A program made the position numbers and the translations under genes. Below the pieces are notes generated by a model. The model had not been told where the DNA came from and ran no database searches. It saw only the letters and a program-made list of their open reading frames with translations. A DNA stretch of 64,000 nt from Sinonovacula constricta (Eukaryota > Mollusca > Bivalvia > Cardiida > Solecurtidae). The stretch lies in NCBI GenBank assembly GCA_007844125.1, contig CM017561.1, positions 35,670,862-35,734,861 of the forward strand. The letters run 5' to 3'. Of this stretch, positions 61,001 through 64,000 are shown one piece after another (positions within the stretch are counted from its first letter, which is position 1; each line of letters begins with the position of its first letter).

Positions 61001-64000
61001 CGTTAATTACGTCAATGGCTGTAAGCTTACCATTGTTCTGTGGAATTTGTGCATGATTTCTGTATAAACTTACACTTTAATTACGTCAATGGCTGTAAGC
61101 TTACCATTGTTCTGTGGAATTTGTGCATGATTGCTGCATAAACTTACACTTTAATTACGTCAATGGCTGTAAGCTTACCATTGTTCTGTGGAATTTGTGC
61201 ATGATTGCTGCATAAACTTACACTTTAATTACGTCAATGGCTGTAAGCTTACCATTGTTCTGTGGAATTTGTGCATAATCTCTGCATAAACTTACACTTT
61301 AATTACGTCAATGGCAGTAAGTTTACCATTGTTCTGTGGAATTTGTGCATGATTGCTGCATAAACTTACACGTTAATTACGTCAATGGCTGTAAGCTTAC
61401 CATTGTTCTGTGGAATTTGTGCATGATTTCTGTATAAACTTACACTTTAATTACGTCAATGGCTGTAAGCTTACCATTGTTCTGTGGAATTTGTGCATGA
61501 TTGCTGCATAAACTTACACGTTAATTACGTCAATGGCTGTAAGCTTACCATTGTTCTGTGGAATTTGTGCATGATTTCTGTATAAACTTACACTTTAATT
61601 ACGTCAATGGCTGTAAGCTTACCATTGTTCTGTGGAATTTGTGCATGATTTCTGTATAAACTTACACTTTAATTACGTCAATGGCAGTAAGTTTACCATT
61701 GTTCTGTGGAATTTGTGCATGATTGCTGCATAAACTTACACGTTAATTACGTCAATGGCTGTAAGCTTACCATTGTTCTGTGGAATTTGTGCATAATCTC
61801 TGCATAAACTTACACTTTAATTACGTCAATGGCAGTAAGTTTACCATTGTTCTGTGGAATTTGTGCATGATTGCTGCATAAACTTACACGTTAATTACGT
61901 CAATGGCTGTAAGCTTACCATTGTTCTGTGGAATTTGTGCATGATTTCTGTATAAACTTACACTTTAATTACGTCAATGGCTGTAAGCTTACCATTGTTC
62001 TGTGGAATTTGTGCATGATTGCTGCATAAACTTACACTTTAATAACGTCAATGGCTGTAAGTTTACCATTGTTCTGTGGAATTTGTGCATGATTTCTGCA
62101 TTAACTTACACTTTAATTACGCCAATGGCTGTAAGCTTACCATTGTTCTGTGGAATTTGTGCATGATTGCTGCATAAACTTACACTTTAATTACGTCAAT
62201 GGCAGTAAGCTTACCATTGTTCTGTGGAATTTGTGCATGATTGCTGCATAAACTTACACTTTAATTACGTCAATGGCTGTAAGTTTACCATTGTTCTGTG
62301 GAATTTGTGCATGATTGCTGAATAAACTTACACGTTAATTACGTCAATGGCAGTAAGTTTACCATTGTTCTGTGGAATTTGTGCATGATTGCTGCATAAA
62401 CTTACACTTTAATTACGTCAATGGCTGTAAGCTTACCATTGTTCTGTGGAATTTGTGCATGATTGCTGCATAAACTTACACTTTAATTACGGCAATGGCT
62501 GTAAGCTTACCATTGTTCTGTGGAATTTGTGCATGATTTCTGCATTAACTTACACTTTAATTACGGCAATAGCTGTAAGCTTACCATTGTTCTGTGGAAT
62601 TTGTGCATGATTGCTGCATAAACTTACACTTTAATTACGTCAATGGCTGTAAGCTTACCATTGTTCTGTGGAATTTGTGCATGATTGCTGCATAAACTTA
62701 CACGTTAATTACGTCAATGGCTGTAAGTTTACCATTGTTCTGTGGAATTTGTGCATGATTGCTGCATAAACTTACACTTTAATTACGTCAATGGCTGTAA
62801 GCTTACCATTGTTCTGTGGAATTTGTGCATGATTGCTGCATAAACTTACACTTTAATTACGTCAATGGCTGTAAGTTTACCATTGTTCTGTGGAATTTGT
62901 GCATGATTTCTGCATAAACTTACACTTTAATTACGTCAATGGCTGTAAGCTTACCATTGTTCTGTGGAATTTGTGCATGATTGCTGCATAAACTTACACT
63001 TTAATTACGTCAATGGCTGTAAGCTTACCATTGTTCTGTGGAATTTGTGCATGATTGCTGCATAAACTTACACTTTAATTACGTCAATGGCTGTAAGCTT
63101 ACCATTGTTCTGTGGAATTTGTGCATGATTGCTGCATAAACTTACACTTTAATTACGTCAATGGCTGTAAGCTTACCATTGTTCTGTGGAATTTGTGCAT
63201 GATTGCTGCATAAACTTACACTTTAATTACGTCAATGGCAGTAAGCTTACCATTGTTCTGTGGAATTTGTGCATGGTTTCTGTATAAACTTACACTTTAA
63301 TTACGTCAATGGCTGTAAGTTTACCATTGTTCTGTGGAATTTGTGCATAATCTCTGCATAAACTTACACTTTAATTACGTCAATGGCTGTAAGCTTACCA
63401 TTGTTCTGTGGAATTTGTGCATGGTTTCTGTATAAACTTACACTTTAATTACGTCAATGACTGTAAGTTTACCATTGTTCTGTGGAATTTGTGCATGATT
63501 GCTGCATAAACTTACACTTTAATTACGTCAATGACTGTAAGTTTACCATTGTTCTGTGGAATTTGTGCATGATTGCTGCATAAACTTACACTTTAATTAC
63601 GTCAATGGCTGTAAGTTTACCATTGTTCTGTGGAATTTGTGCATGATTGCTGCATAAACTTACACTTTAATTACGTCAATGGCTGTAAGCTTACCATTGT
63701 TCTGTGGAATTTGTGCATGATTCCTGTATAAACTTACACTTTAATTACGTCAAAGACTGTAAGCTTACCATTGTTCTGTGGAATTTGTGCATGGTTTCTG
63801 TATAAACTTACACTTTAATTACGTCAATGGCAGTAAGATTACCATTGTTCTGTGGAATTTGTGCATAATTTATGCATAAACTTACACTTTAATTACGGCA
63901 ATGGCTGTAAGCTTACCATTGTTCTGTGGAATTTGTGCATGGTTTCTGTATAAACTTACACTTTATTTACGTCAATGGCTGTAAGCTTACCATTGTTCTG
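52062..64000. repeat. 74-bp satellite array, about 161 copies, continuing past the window
   Basis: Unit: GTAAGCTTACCATTGTTCTG, TGGAATTTGTGCATGATTGC, TGCATAAACTTACACTTTAA, TTACGTCAATGGCT. Phase is kept without indels across large spans. Variant positions include GTAAGCTT/GTAAGTTT/GTAAGCGT, GCATGATTGC/GCATAATTTC/GCATGGTTTC and ACGTCAAT/ACGGCAAT. GTAAGCTTAC is a perfect palindrome with a HindIII site. Blocks of units are duplicated at exactly 21- and 77-unit spacing. No coding capacity. Confidence 0.98.

Noticed and set aside
52062..64000. Regularly spaced repeats that could suggest a CRISPR array
   Set aside because: Whole 74-bp units are repeated head to tail with no unique spacers, inside a eukaryotic intron-bearing locus.

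Overview
The window looks like AT-rich nuclear DNA from a bivalve mollusc. The genes are split by introns, the proteins are animal families (a novel-type protein kinase C, an HMGB chromatin protein, an adhesion GPCR), and the non-coding part is full of tRNA-headed SINEs, MITEs and tandem arrays of the sort seen in bivalve genomes. Phylum-level assignment is an inference from protein and repeat style. I cannot name the species.

Layout. 1-5.3 kb: a 34-bp tandem array, then the last three coding exons of a PKC delta-like kinase (+ strand), followed by a probable 3' UTR that carries a MITE. The last exon has a frame break just before the hydrophobic motif. 5.3-20.3 kb: gene-free DNA with a SINE, a piggyBac-like MITE, a hAT-like MITE, a 35-bp minisatellite split by a mobile element built of 145-bp repeats, a possible TA-flanked MITE, and a 3.4-kb G-rich 31/25-bp minisatellite with a 757-bp higher-order period. 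20.3-23.5 kb: a complete five-exon HMGB gene (192 aa, two HMG boxes, acidic tail) with a promoter. 23.5-41 kb: gene-poor DNA with a 5'-truncated LINE flanked by an 11-bp target duplication, several MITEs (one inserted inside another), a 43-bp-arm hairpin, long (TA)n tracts and two identical 476-bp direct repeats 1.78 kb apart. 41.07-51.59 kb: ten exons (minus strand) of an adhesion GPCR that can be joined in one frame: GAIN, GPS, seven TM helices and C-tail, 593 residues visible, with the N-terminal part lying beyond the window. 52.06-64 kb: an unbroken 74-bp satellite, about 161 copies, which starts about 40 bp inside a MITE end and probably lies in the next upstream intron of the receptor.

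Gene order gives no evidence that the three genes work together. They represent signalling (PKC), chromatin (HMGB) and cell-surface adhesion signalling (aGPCR). I saw no unknown multi-gene system. The most unusual signal is structural: the two minisatellites inside the receptor gene have units that match the 5' splice site of the exon each array follows, as if they expanded from exon-intron junctions. The large satellite starts at a transposon end. All exon boundaries were read by eye from splice signals, frame continuity and family similarity. No alignment or transcript was available.
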